The notes below the pieces were generated by a model, which ran no database searches, had not been told where the DNA came from, and saw only the letters and a list, made by a program, of their open reading frames with translations. From Persicirhabdus sediminis (GTDB lineage Bacteria > Verrucomicrobiota > Verrucomicrobiia > Verrucomicrobiales > Akkermansiaceae), in the NCBI RefSeq assembly GCF_016595495.1, contig NZ_JAENIM010000041.1, positions 1 through 64,000 on the forward strand: a stretch of 64,000 nt of DNA. Reading direction: 5' to 3'. Shown in pieces: positions 54,800 through 64,000 of this stretch. The number at the start of each line of letters is the position of its first letter. Within the stretch, counting starts at the first letter, position 1. A program made the position numbers and the translations under genes.

Positions 54800-54933
54800 G
54801 GGATGGGGAGCTGGTTTGGTTATTTGCAGGCTGGTGATAAGACCTAGGAAAAACGCCACAGGCTAACACTTTTAGGGTAGCTGGTCTAGCTGGCCCACTT
54901 GAGAATTATCATATTGGCGGTAAGTTGCTATTT

Positions 54934-55713
54934 ATGAAGTGGTGGTTGCATATTTTAGCCAGCTGGAGCATCAGCTCATTGGCTATCGCAGAGGTGATGG
55001 AGCCGCCGCACGTGAGCGTGGTGGGATCGGCAAAATTGGAATTATTTCCCGACTACATGGAGTGGGTATTTGTTGTGAATACCGAGGGCGCGGATCCTGA
55101 AATCGTGGTATCCGAGCAGAAGGAGAAGATGAAGTATGTGAAAACATTCCTTAGCGGCAATGGGATCTCGATTGAAAACATGCGCATTTCCCGTGTGCGT
55201 CTTAACGAGCTGGCTGGCAGCAATGGAGGCAAAGGGAAAGAGAGCTATCGGGCGATCAATACCGTAGTTTTTACCAGCACAGAGTTTGGCAAATATGAGG
55301 TAATCTGGGTGGGCCTGGCGAAGATGCCTAGCGTGAATATTCAGACGGTGGATTTTGAACTCAATGACGAAAAAGAGCAACAAGCCAAGGCGCGCGTAAA
55401 GGCGATAGACGCTGCCAAGCTGAAGGCGCGGGCGATGGCGGGCTCGCTGGGCATGGCGTTAGGTGAGCCGATTTTGATAGAAGATCACACTGGCGCGGAC
55501 CGCTACATTCACGGGGTCTTGCCAGCACTAGATACAGAGACTGATGGCACGGGCGTATCGCCCACCCGCGGCACCATTCCTATTCGCTCACTAGTGCAGG
55601 TGAAGTTTGCTATTTACCCACAAACATCTGATGACGAAGAGCCATCTGCGCCTGCCACAGGAGCGGCAGCCAAACCGACACCAGCCCGCGGCATCCAGTG
55701 GAAACGTAAATAG
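54934..55713 (+). CDS. SIMPL-domain (DUF541) periplasmic protein
   Basis: A 259-residue exported protein. A signal peptide (residues ~1-20, ending SLAIAE) precedes the SIMPL/DUF541 domain: VSVVGSAKLELFPDYMEWVF at the start, QTVDFELNDEKEQQAKARVKAIDAAKLKARAMA in the middle, and the strand PIRSLVQVKFAIYP near the end. A Pro/Ala tail follows. Members such as E. coli YggE are linked with oxidative stress tolerance, but the biochemical role is unknown. The ATG at 54934 is chosen; a TTG at 54925 is in frame. hrpA starts 76 bp downstream and may be cotranscribed. Confidence 0.82.
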   Translation: MKWWLHILASWSISSLAIAEVMEPPHVSVVGSAKLELFPDYMEWVFVVNTEGADPEIVVSEQKEKMKYVKTFLSGNGISIENMRISRVRLNELAGSNGGKGKESYRAINTVVFTSTEFGKYEVIWVGLAKMPSVNIQTVDFELNDEKEQQAKARVKAIDAAKLKARAMAGSLGMALGEPILIEDHTGADRYIHGVLPALDTETDGTGVSPTRGTIPIRSLVQVKFAIYPQTSDDEEPSAPATGAAAKPTPARGIQWKRK

Positions 55714-55789
55714 TCGCCAGCTGGAAGACGAGTGATGGGGAAATATCCTTGAATCTTGTGGGCGATTGCGTACCTCTCTGGCTACCGCG

Positions 55790-58700
55790 ATGCCTATTGA
55801 TCCAGCCACCATTGCCTATCCTGAGTTACCCGTCAGCAGACGCCGGGAAGATATTTTGCATGCCTTGGCTCGGCATCAAGTGGTTGTTGTGATTGGCGAT
55901 ACCGGTTCGGGTAAAACTACTCAGCTGCCAAAAATGGCGCTCGAATGGGCAGCCTCCGTGGGCGCTAAAGGGCGTGTCGGTTGTACCCAGCCGCGACGAA
56001 TTGCGGCGGTGAGTGTGGCCAAACGTGTCGCCGAAGAACTTAAAGTCCAGCTGGGAAATGAAGTCGGCTATCAGGTGCGCTTTGATGAATCATTCAACAA
56101 AGAGACTGAGGCGAAGTTCATGACTGACGGTATCTTGTTAGCTGAAACTCTCAGCGACAAAGATCTGCGTCAGTACAGCTGCATCATGATCGATGAAGCG
56201 CACGAGCGTAGCTTGAATATCGATTTCTTGCTCGGGTATTTGAAGCAGCTGTTAGTGCGGCGCAAAGACCTCAAGCTGATCATTAGCTCGGCAACGCTGG
56301 ATGCTGGTGGATTTGCTGAGTTTTTCAATGACGCACCAGTACTGGAAGTGGAGGGGAGAACTTTCCCAGTGGATTTGCAGTACCTGCCGCAGCTGGATCG
56401 TGAAGATCTAGCTAGCCACGTGGCGCGTGCAGTGGACGATCTATCGAAAAAGGACAAGCTTGGTGATGTGTTAGTCTTCTTGCCAGGTGAGCGAGAAATC
56501 CGCGAGGTGGCTGATACGCTAGAAGGGCGTCAGTATCCGCGCACGGATATTTTGCCATTGTTTGCTAGATTGGGAATTGGCGACCAACAGCGTGTATTTA
56601 CGCCAATGAAAAGTAGGCGGCGAATTGTGCTGGCTACTAACGTGGCCGAAACATCACTGACGATTCCGGGCATGGTTTATGTCATTGATAGTGGTATTGC
56701 TAGAGTGAGCCGCTACAGCCCGCAGAGACAAATCCAGCGCTTACAGATTGAGCCAGTTTCCCAGGCCAGTGCGCGTCAGCGACAAGGCCGATGCGGTCGT
56801 GTTTGTCCGGGTGTTTGTGTGCGCCTTTACGATGAAGAAGATTTCCTCGAGCGCAGTGAGTTTACCGATCCTGAGATCAGGCGGTCCGCTCTATCAGGTG
56901 TGATTCTGCGCATGATGGCGCTGAAGTTGCCTGAAATCACCGAGTTCCCATTCATTGACCCACCAACGGCCAAACACGTTAGTGAGGGGTATCGAACCTT
57001 GCGCGAAGTGGGCGCTATTGGTGAAACGCATCAGCTAACACCGCTGGGTAGAGATCTCAGCCGACTACCTGTGGACCCTCGTCTTGGGCGCATGTTGCTA
57101 GAAGGTTATCGCGAAGATTGTCTCGCTGAGATGTTAGTCATTGTGTCTGGACTCAGCATCATGGATCCACGCGAGCGGCCAGCTGAAAAAGCGCAAGAAG
57201 CCGATGCCGCGCACGCAAAGTGGAAAGATGTAGATAGTGATTTCATGTCGCTGCTGCACCTGTGGCGGGATATCCTAACTTTCCGTGAAGGCAAAAAGTG
57301 GAAACGCAACCAGCTGAGAAAATTCTGTAAGCAAAGGTACCTGAATTTCCGTCGCGTGCTCGAGTGGGATAACCTGCAACGCGAGCTCACACGAATCTGC
57401 ATTCAGACATTTAGGCCGCAGCGCCGTCGCCGAGGCAAACGTGAAAACCAGCCAGCTGAGAATCCTCAGCCAGAGCTCAAGGTCGAGCTGGCGGCTGAGT
57501 CTAACGGACTGGCTGCTTACGAAAATATTCACCGCAGTATTCTAGCTGGGGTGCCGCGGCAGTTTGGTATTTTTGAAAAAGAACGCCGTGGCTACAAAGC
57601 CGCTGGTGGGCGTGAGTTTGCTGTTTTCCCTGGTTCAGGCTTGTTCTCACTGAAGAAGAGCCCTGAGTGGTTGTTAGCTTTCGAGCTGGTAGATACCAGC
57701 CGTGTATGGGCGCGAAAAGTAGCTGTGATGAAGCCTGAGTGGCTGGAAGATATTGCACCCCATTTGTGCCGCAGCCAGTACCACAGCGCGATGTGGGACA
57801 AAAAGCACGGTGCAGTTTATGGTAAAGAGACCGTGCTGTGTGGCGGGCTGAAGATTATCATTAACAGACGCGTTCATTATGGTCGTGTGGATGAGCAAGC
57901 TGCTCGCGAAGTCTTTATTTTAGAAGGTTTGTTAGGTGGTGGCTTGCGTTCCAAACCACCATTTCTCAAACACCTCAATAGGCTGAAGACCGAAGTGGAA
58001 AGCCTCGAGCACAAGCTGCGCCGCGGTGGTGGTCTCTGGCATGACGAAGGGGTAGTGGAGTTTTTCCAGAAGTTGATTCCAGCTGGAATGTGCACGGCAA
58101 AGGCATTTCACCGCTGGCGCACGAAGCTGGAAAATGACAATCCAAAGGCGCTTTTTGTGCCTATCGGCGATGTCGTCTACGAAGAGTTAGGCGATGACCT
58201 GACTGCTGCATTTCCAGACATTTTAGTTCACGGTGAGCAAGAATATCAGCTCTATTACCGCTACGCGCCGGGGGAAGTGGATGACGGTCTAACGATAGGC
58301 GTGCATATCGACCAGCTAGCTGGAATTCCATCTTGGCTACCGCAGTGGTTAGTGCCGGGGATGTTGGAAGAGAAGATTTATTTCCTCATCCGCTCATTGC
58401 CTAAGCAAGTGCGCATCAGCTGCAACCCTGTGGCGGAGAAGGCGGAAGAATTTACTGAGCTTTGGTGGTCGCAGCAGCCCAAGCGTGGATTGTTAGTTGA
58501 ACTGGCTGATTACCTCAGTCAGAAATCTGGCCAGTGGGTGGAGCCGAAGATGTTTGATGTGAATCGCTCACCTGACTACCTACATGCCAAGCTGTGGGTT
58601 TATGATGATGACGCTAATGAACTGGCTAGCGGCAATGACCTCGACAAACTATGCCTGCAGTTGGCTGATGTGTTAGGCGAGCGGGTTGAGAAAGCGGTAT

Positions 58701-59566
58701 CACAAGCGTGGGAGAGCACAGGCATGAAAGGCTGGGAGTGCGGAGAGTTACCTGAGCAAGTGGTGGCAGACAATGGCACGGGCGCGATTGGTTTCCCTGC
58801 CTTGTATTTTGAAAAAGAATGGTCATTTGGCGTCAAGGTGCCGGTTTATAAAATGACCTCTGATAGGCTGCATCGAGTTGGCTGCGCGAAGTTGTTTGAA
58901 AAACAATACGGTAGCCAAGTTAGACATTTGCAGAAGCAATTTCCTTTAGGCTTTGAAGGCAAGATGACCTTGCCATTGCTCGGTGCCGATGGTGGCCGCA
59001 ACTTTGATGATTTGGTCAACTTAACGGTGGTTTCCACCTTGGGCTACCCGCTGGCACGGGAGGCCAATGGATTTGCGCTGGCTGCTGAAAATGCTAGAGG
59101 CGAATTGCACCACATGGCTAAGCAATGGGCCGAGGTGATAGAAGAAGTGATTTCACTGCACCGTGAGGTCAACGACTGGGTGGAGAAAAACCAGTCTGAT
59201 AGACATCTTGGTGAAGTGGCTGATGATTTACGCGACGAGATGGCATTTTTGCTGCGCGCTGGGTTTATCGAGCGCGCTGGCCCACGTCTAAAAGAATACC
59301 CACGTTACTTCAAAGCGATGGTTCAACGACTGCAGCGCATCGATCAGTTTCCGCTGATCAAGGATGTGGAGAAGATGGACCAACTGCATCCGCTTTGGGA
59401 TAAGTGGTTAGATGCCGTTGATGCCAATACGGATAACGAAGACCTCGATGAGGTTGGTTGGTTACTCGCTGAATATCGAGTGAAGTTATTTGCTCCGAGT
59501 TTGCCGGTTGCTGGAAAAGTCTCTGAGAAGGTCATTAGTCAGCAGCTAGATTTGCTGAGTAAATAA
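55790..59566 (+). CDS. hrpA: ATP-dependent RNA helicase HrpA
   Basis: A 1258-residue DEAH-box helicase. Motif I GDTGSGKTT (~36-44), motif II DEAH (near 137), motif III SAT, motif V NVAETSLTIPGMVYVIDSG and motif VI QRQGRCGRVCPG are intact. Winged-helix/ratchet and OB-fold regions follow, then a ~600-residue C-terminal extension (DUF3418-type) ending in helical repeats. This long form is typical of bacterial HrpA (about 1300 residues in E. coli), which acts on mRNA and ribosomes. The frame opens at TTG 55766, but ATG 55790 is preferred. It ends just before a bidirectional hairpin. Confidence 0.93.
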   Translation: MPIDPATIAYPELPVSRRREDILHALARHQVVVVIGDTGSGKTTQLPKMALEWAASVGAKGRVGCTQPRRIAAVSVAKRVAEELKVQLGNEVGYQVRFDESFNKETEAKFMTDGILLAETLSDKDLRQYSCIMIDEAHERSLNIDFLLGYLKQLLVRRKDLKLIISSATLDAGGFAEFFNDAPVLEVEGRTFPVDLQYLPQLDREDLASHVARAVDDLSKKDKLGDVLVFLPGEREIREVADTLEGRQYPRTDILPLFARLGIGDQQRVFTPMKSRRRIVLATNVAETSLTIPGMVYVIDSGIARVSRYSPQRQIQRLQIEPVSQASARQRQGRCGRVCPGVCVRLYDEEDFLERSEFTDPEIRRSALSGVILRMMALKLPEITEFPFIDPPTAKHVSEGYRTLREVGAIGETHQLTPLGRDLSRLPVDPRLGRMLLEGYREDCLAEMLVIVSGLSIMDPRERPAEKAQEADAAHAKWKDVDSDFMSLLHLWRDILTFREGKKWKRNQLRKFCKQRYLNFRRVLEWDNLQRELTRICIQTFRPQRRRRGKRENQPAENPQPELKVELAAESNGLAAYENIHRSILAGVPRQFGIFEKERRGYKAAGGREFAVFPGSGLFSLKKSPEWLLAFELVDTSRVWARKVAVMKPEWLEDIAPHLCRSQYHSAMWDKKHGAVYGKETVLCGGLKIIINRRVHYGRVDEQAAREVFILEGLLGGGLRSKPPFLKHLNRLKTEVESLEHKLRRGGGLWHDEGVVEFFQKLIPAGMCTAKAFHRWRTKLENDNPKALFVPIGDVVYEELGDDLTAAFPDILVHGEQEYQLYYRYAPGEVDDGLTIGVHIDQLAGIPSWLPQWLVPGMLEEKIYFLIRSLPKQVRISCNPVAEKAEEFTELWWSQQPKRGLLVELADYLSQKSGQWVEPKMFDVNRSPDYLHAKLWVYDDDANELASGNDLDKLCLQLADVLGERVEKAVSQAWESTGMKGWECGELPEQVVADNGTGAIGFPALYFEKEWSFGVKVPVYKMTSDRLHRVGCAKLFEKQYGSQVRHLQKQFPLGFEGKMTLPLLGADGGRNFDDLVNLTVVSTLGYPLAREANGFALAAENARGELHHMAKQWAEVIEEVISLHREVNDWVEKNQSDRHLGEVADDLRDEMAFLLRAGFIERAGPRLKEYPRYFKAMVQRLQRIDQFPLIKDVEKMDQLHPLWDKWLDAVDANTDNEDLDEVGWLLAEYRVKLFAPSLPVAGKVSEKVISQQLDLLSK

Positions 59567-59582
59567 TCCAGCTAGCTAGATA

Positions 59583-59625
59583 AAAAATTCCCCATGTCAG
59601 CTGGGTCAGCTGGCACGGGGAAATT
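59583..59625. terminator. Bidirectional terminator between hrpA and the giant secreted-protein gene
   Basis: TTCCCCATGTCAGCTG pairs with CAGCTGGCACGGGGAA (small mismatches), with A and T runs on the two sides. The stem contains inverted CAGCTGG words. Confidence 0.75.
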
Positions 59626-59648
59626 TGGTTAAATATATAATCGGCTAA

Positions 59649-62600
59649 CTACGGCGTCATGCGTAGCAGTTGGAAGTCGTCGAAGAGGATTTCAGCGGCA
59701 GGAGAGCCAGCGTCCCTGCTGCGAACTCCAGCTGTTGTTAGCGTGATGTCTAAGATCTTCTCTGTATCTTCGCGTTTGCGGAAGGTGATGTAGATATATT
59801 CATCACGAGTTTGGTTACGTACAGTCTGCCCGTATGAGGTGCGTGACGGTTTGTCGTCAGATGTCTTCTCGCGGAAGCTCGCATTGATGTAGGCATCGGC
59901 ATTTTCCATTTGTAAACCAGTGACTCTAACGCGTGCACGATAGCGTGTGCTGATCGGGTCCGCTGAGACATCAAATCTCTGAGAGACGGTTGCCTCTGGT
60001 CGTTTGGCCTTTTTATTGATGCTCATCTTGAGAGCGTGATCGCCATGATAGGCTTTACTATCTTTAACGACCTTGATGGTGACTTCAGAAGCTTTGTCGG
60101 TTTTCCAGCCGGTAAGTTTGCCGGACTCAAAGCTTGGATTCTCTGCTGGGACTAGCGCACCCATGCGCACGGCTGAAACGGCAGCAAAGCTGCTGGTGCC
60201 GTTAGGGAATAGGCAAACGTGCATGTAGTTAGCTCCAGCTGGTTTGCTAGTAGCTACTTCTAGCTCGGCGATAGAGACGCCCTGGTTGATCACTTTGGAT
60301 TCTGCATTGCTGATTGTTCCTGTGCCGAGTTTGTCGTCCTTATCCCAGATGACAAAGAGTTTGCCGGCACTAGGTTTACCGCGTGTGCTGCTAGTGATGG
60401 CTCTCACTTTGTACTCAGTGCCTTCAAATTGATTAGAGACATCGACGGTTTGATAGACGGCTCCGCGGTTATTGCTGGTTACCGTAGCTACTCCACCAGC
60501 TAGGCTAGCTGAGTGAGCTACTTTAGCGGTGGCATTGCGGAATGGTTTCCAATGACTGAGTTTTTCTGAGAAATCTCCGTTAGCTAGATAGAGTGGTGAG
60601 CCTTCAGCTGGAATGGTGCGGAAGTGTTTGTAGTTATTGCCAGCTGGAATGGTGAATGGCGTGAGCTGAGCGCCGTAGCTATCCCAGGCTCTACCGTCAG
60701 TACTAGCGAGCACGCGTTGTGGGCGCATGTCTGAGAAATTCAGGGTGACTGAGCCATCTGTGTTTTTGTTGATTTCCAGCTCGCGGTAGAGGTTGTTAGC
60801 AATCGCTGAGTCGATGATGCCCGGTTGGATGAGTTCGGCCAGTCCGTGTGCGCCGAAGTGAACGTCAACCATGCCCCAGCGGCTGTGAGACCAGATGAGT
60901 TTCTCATTAGAGTGACGTCCTAACATGTGAGCACCTGGTTTGTCTGAGAACGAATACATGTGATCGCGTTTGTCTTCGCGGTAGGCCATGTATGCCCCAG
61001 CTACGGCTACGGCGTCAGAGTAGATACCGCGGGCGAGCAATGACGGGAAGTGAGTTAGCGTGTTAGTTGTTTTACGCAGTGAGCTGGCTTCGAATCCATC
61101 GCCGAAGTTACCAGCTGAGAATGCGCCGAGGTAGTGTGGTGCTTGATCATCTGACCAGGCGGAGAAGCCCATGCAGAAGTTGATGAAGTCTTGGCGCCAT
61201 TTTGGTGATTGGCGGTAATTTCTGAAAATGATGTGACCGTAGGTAGGGACAAACATTGGGTGACCCCAGTGGATGGTAGGTTCGCCTTTGAGGTACTCAG
61301 AACCGTGCGGAACTTTATCTACATCGTGAAGGAAGTCTACATATGGCTGGGTGCTAGTATGGTCAATGGCGGCGGCCATTTCTGCATACATGTAGCTTTC
61401 CTGATAGTTTGGGCCACTGCGGCGAGGTCTATTCCAGTCTGAGAATTTAGGACCGTGTTGATCGTTAGACATGGTGACGATGCCGTACTCACGGATTCTC
61501 TCGGCGACATTTTTGATATCGCGGTTCACCTTATCGATGCCTGCGGCGATCACCTTATTGTCTGGGTAGCGGTGTTTGGCGTAGACGGCGGCGCGCATGA
61601 ATTTGATCATTTCATAGATGTCACTGAAGTCGCGTCCACCATCGCCAGTTTTGATATTGTAGTCGTAGAGCAGGTGACCTTCGATGAGTTTTGGTTTGAG
61701 GCCATCTGGGTGCAGACCCGCGTAGCGAGTGATGATTTTTTCGATGATCTCTTCGGTATCGGTAGCGCCGTTGATTTCTTCATCGAGGATGAACATGAGT
61801 GATTGCCAGCCAGCTGAGCCAGTGTGACCTTTGATGCCAAAGTACATCGTGCCGCAGGCTGAGTTGACCCAGCCTTCAGGGGTGTCGCCTGGCCACAGGT
61901 TGTTTTTAGCAAGGACGATGTATTGGTTAAACTCATCGCGCAGCCATTCTTCGAAGTCCATTTTCTGATCGTAGCGATCTGAGGTCATGGAAAGTGGTGA
62001 GTCGCTAGATGCCGTTAGGATCTTGCCTCCAGAAGTAGCTGCAATATCAATCCACGGCTGGGTAACTACGGCGTAGTAGTTGGCCACTGGCTGGCGCGCG
62101 CGCAGGCTAGTAGCTGGAAGGTGAAGGAGGGCGGCGCGGTCGCCAGCGCGTTGCAGAATGAATAGACCTTCTTTGTTGTCGTTGCCGTAGCTGCGGGTGA
62201 AGCTGATAGACTGGATGTTTTTGATGCTATAGAATTTGTATAGCTTGAGGTCTTTCTGGCATGGGGCAGCGTAGAGAGTCTCTGCGGTAGATAGATAGAG
62301 AATGCCATCAATGTCATCGACCGCCATGCTGGTGACCATTTTTGATGGTTCCTGCGCAGGCAGGGTGACTTTGCTTAGCTGTTTGCCTGTCTTATCATTG
62401 CGGTCGGCTTTGTAATTGATGATTTCGCCTTGGGCAGTGGATAGATAGAGAATACCAGCTTGGTGAGCGAGGGCTGTTTTTTGGAATGACCCTGATGTAT
62501 TGAGAGCGATATTAGAAAGGAAGCGCTCGGTTTTTTTTGTATTGATGTTGAATGAGACGACCGCGCCTTTGCCGTTGTCGCCTTGCACGCTGATGAAGAG

Positions 62601-64000
62601 CTGGCGGCCTGAGGCGGTGAAGGCGAGCGCTGATGGTCCTGAACTGCTAGAGGACAGTGAAACACCAGCTGCCTTGGCTAACTCGTCGCGGGTGAATGAT
62701 TGAATCATCTGGCCGCGAATGTCGCGGATTTCCACTGCATAGTTGCCCTGTGGGCTGGCGGCTGCGTAGGCGCCAGCAATTCTAGCAGCGGCGACGATTT
62801 CAGCTGGTTTGTCTGAGCTGAATGGCCACGATGCTGGAATGGTATCTTGCGCTGGTTTGGCGGCAATTTGTTGCGCTGTAAGCGGCTCGCGATTCGTAAT
62901 TTCTTCGATCTTGATGTTATCGATGTGAATTCTGTTTGAGGCGTTAGCTTCGTAGTGCCCGAATATCAGATAAGGCTGATTACGGAAATAAATGGCTGGT
63001 GTTTGGAATTTGCTGTGGCGCTCTTCTGCTTTCTCATTGAAGAAATAGCTGTGGAAGATGGCTTTGCCAAAGTCTGGGTTAGAATCTACCAGAGTTGCAT
63101 CTGGCTTGCCGTCCCAGAGGATGACGTGGGTCTTGCTAGATGCCTTTTCTGCGCCGTGGTCGAGCGAGATCTGGTAGGATTTACCTGCTTTAAGATTGAC
63201 GGGCACGGCGACCCAAGTTCTACCAGCAATGCAGAGGTTATTACCAGTTGTGGCTGAGCTGAAGACTTGCTTGCTGTCATTGTAGGTAATGCAGTTTACG
63301 CTGGAAGTTCTGCTGCTGCCACCCCAGAGCCACGGAGTGATAGGCAATTCACCAGACTCTTCTCCTTGGACTAGGCGAGTGGATTTTTTCTTCGCTAATG
63401 ATTTGGTCCAGTTATCGCCGTCAAAATTTTCTTCGAAAGCAGTTTTTCCGGTGATAACTGGCTGCGGAGTATTGTCGCGAACAAACACATTCACTTTGAA
63501 GTTTTCGCTAGACTGTTGGAAGTTAACGGTGACTTCGAAGTTATCGATGCCAGAAAATCCGCTCTGAGGCTGGTAGTTAATGCTCAGTTGTTGTGGATTA
63601 ATCGTTAGGCTGCCGTTTTTCGGGTCGAGTTTGCTTTCGATTCCTTGGATGCCGTTAGCCTGTGGAAAGTAGGCCTGAGTGGTAGCGGCGGCGATATGTA
63701 AGACACCATCGTGGCGAAGTGAGAAATTAGCGCTTCCTGGGCCAGAAATCACAGCTGGCTGGATGATTTCGTCGCTTGGCGCGGGTGGCGTTTCGTCAAA
63801 GTCGACTGCGTCGATGGTTTTGGTATCGGCAATGCCGGTGTAATCTTTTTTCTCATTACCTAAGGTGGCTTCAGTGATCTCGCCGTCGTCTTCAGCTTGC
63901 CAGTGAGCTGCGTTAGAGAGTCTAGCGGATAGCTCGCTATCGTCGGCTTCTGGGCGCAGGCTGCGTCCCTGAATGATGGTTACTTTTTTGCCGCTCGCGT
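59649..64000 (-). CDS. Giant secreted multidomain protein (5' end beyond window)
   Basis: The frame stays open from the stop at 59649 to the right edge, giving at least 1450 residues; the true start lies beyond 64000, and the first start-like codon seen (GTG 63752) is internal. Order from the visible N-terminal side: a cadherin/Ig-like beta region (SGFSGIDNFEVTVNF), a jelly-roll binding domain, a seven-bladed-propeller-like region with repeated YLSTA strands, then a large alpha-helical catalytic-looking domain (WPGDTPEGWVNSACGTMYFGIKGHTGS, HWGHPMFVPTYGH), and two C-terminal jelly-roll domains. The helical part suggests a polysaccharide-acting toroid, but no catalytic residues could be assigned. 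It is the largest gene here and probably extracellular. Confidence 0.7.
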   Translation of the reverse strand, partial: ASGKKVTIIQGRSLRPEADDSELSARLSNAAHWQAEDDGEITEATLGNEKKDYTGIADTKTIDAVDFDETPPAPSDEIIQPAVISGPGSANFSLRHDGVLHIAAATTQAYFPQANGIQGIESKLDPKNGSLTINPQQLSINYQPQSGFSGIDNFEVTVNFQQSSENFKVNVFVRDNTPQPVITGKTAFEENFDGDNWTKSLAKKKSTRLVQGEESGELPITPWLWGGSSRTSSVNCITYNDSKQVFSSATTGNNLCIAGRTWVAVPVNLKAGKSYQISLDHGAEKASSKTHVILWDGKPDATLVDSNPDFGKAIFHSYFFNEKAEERHSKFQTPAIYFRNQPYLIFGHYEANASNRIHIDNIKIEEITNREPLTAQQIAAKPAQDTIPASWPFSSDKPAEIVAAARIAGAYAAASPQGNYAVEIRDIRGQMIQSFTRDELAKAAGVSLSSSSSGPSALAFTASGRQLFISVQGDNGKGAVVSFNINTKKTERFLSNIALNTSGSFQKTALAHQAGILYLSTAQGEIINYKADRNDKTGKQLSKVTLPAQEPSKMVTSMAVDDIDGILYLSTAETLYAAPCQKDLKLYKFYSIKNIQSISFTRSYGNDNKEGLFILQRAGDRAALLHLPATSLRARQPVANYYAVVTQPWIDIAATSGGKILTASSDSPLSMTSDRYDQKMDFEEWLRDEFNQYIVLAKNNLWPGDTPEGWVNSACGTMYFGIKGHTGSAGWQSLMFILDEEINGATDTEEIIEKIITRYAGLHPDGLKPKLIEGHLLYDYNIKTGDGGRDFSDIYEMIKFMRAAVYAKHRYPDNKVIAAGIDKVNRDIKNVAERIREYGIVTMSNDQHGPKFSDWNRPRRSGPNYQESYMYAEMAAAIDHTSTQPYVDFLHDVDKVPHGSEYLKGEPTIHWGHPMFVPTYGHIIFRNYRQSPKWRQDFINFCMGFSAWSDDQAPHYLGAFSAGNFGDGFEASSLRKTTNTLTHFPSLLARGIYSDAVAVAGAYMAYREDKRDHMYSFSDKPGAHMLGRHSNEKLIWSHSRWGMVDVHFGAHGLAELIQPGIIDSAIANNLYRELEINKNTDGSVTLNFSDMRPQRVLASTDGRAWDSYGAQLTPFTIPAGNNYKHFRTIPAEGSPLYLANGDFSEKLSHWKPFRNATAKVAHSASLAGGVATVTSNNRGAVYQTVDVSNQFEGTEYKVRAITSSTRGKPSAGKLFVIWDKDDKLGTGTISNAESKVINQGVSIAELEVATSKPAGANYMHVCLFPNGTSSFAAVSAVRMGALVPAENPSFESGKLTGWKTDKASEVTIKVVKDSKAYHGDHALKMSINKKAKRPEATVSQRFDVSADPISTRYRARVRVTGLQMENADAYINASFREKTSDDKPSRTSYGQTVRNQTRDEYIYITFRKREDTEKILDITLTTAGVRSRDAGSPAAEILFDDFQLLRMTP

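Noticed and set aside
1..64000. tRNA or rRNA genes
   Set aside because: No T-loop GTTCGA-type motif in a cloverleaf context was found in any intergenic region.

Overview
The window looks like a chromosomal stretch of a free-living Gram-negative bacterium, most likely Verrucomicrobiota (Verrucomicrobiales). This is an inference from gene content: a rod-shape operon mreB-mreC-mreD-mrdA followed by rng, large secreted FG-GAP and LamG proteins, a four-helix-bundle gene with its suffix domain, and Y1 transposases. No rRNA or tRNA was seen to settle it. Canonical Shine-Dalgarno sites are uncommon, so several starts rest on homology or leader position. The DNA is unusually rich in CTAG and in CAGCTGG-type words.

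Layout: 0-4.3 kb holds a large Y1 transposase, a galactokinase whose catalytic Asp is Asn, and an MsbA-like ABC exporter. 4.4-12.3 kb holds three related membrane-anchored coiled-coil proteins (4420, 5256, 10202), DNA primase, an isochorismate-synthase-like enzyme, a metallo-beta-lactamase-fold hydrolase, a small secreted protein and TesA. 12.4-15.7 kb holds the ybbA/ybbP-type ABC pair, divergent from tesA. 15.7-19.2 kb holds small membrane and SRPBCC proteins, BioF and a DD-carboxypeptidase. 19.3-25.6 kb is rng and the cell-elongation operon. 25.8-33.1 kb holds proteins of unknown function, two tandem pseudokinases (the second membrane-anchored with a LamG domain) and a large TPR protein. 33.1-40.8 kb holds thiL, a membrane protein of unknown function, a calcium-binding FG-GAP protein of distinct composition, PPK2 and a YjbQ-family protein.

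40.9-42.7 kb is a mobile-repeat island. Seven hairpins at ~199-bp spacing alternate with five 129-bp palindrome-ended elements and one 618-bp version that carries an intact IS200-type Y1 transposase. The island is bounded by 58-bp inverted repeats. This is the most unusual structure in the window.

42.9-64 kb holds nadC, ilvD, a cation diffusion facilitator, a Ski2-like helicase, an MntR-type regulator, clpB, a PIN/NYN-domain protein with a histone-H1-like (TAKKA)n tract, a frameshifted four-helix-bundle gene, a SIMPL-domain protein, hrpA, and a giant secreted protein that runs off the right edge.

Functional groups: cell-wall elongation and remodelling (mreBCD, mrdA, dacA), RNA metabolism (rng, HrpA, Ski2-like helicase), cofactor synthesis (bioF, thiL, nadC, menF-like), and envelope or secreted proteins of unknown role.
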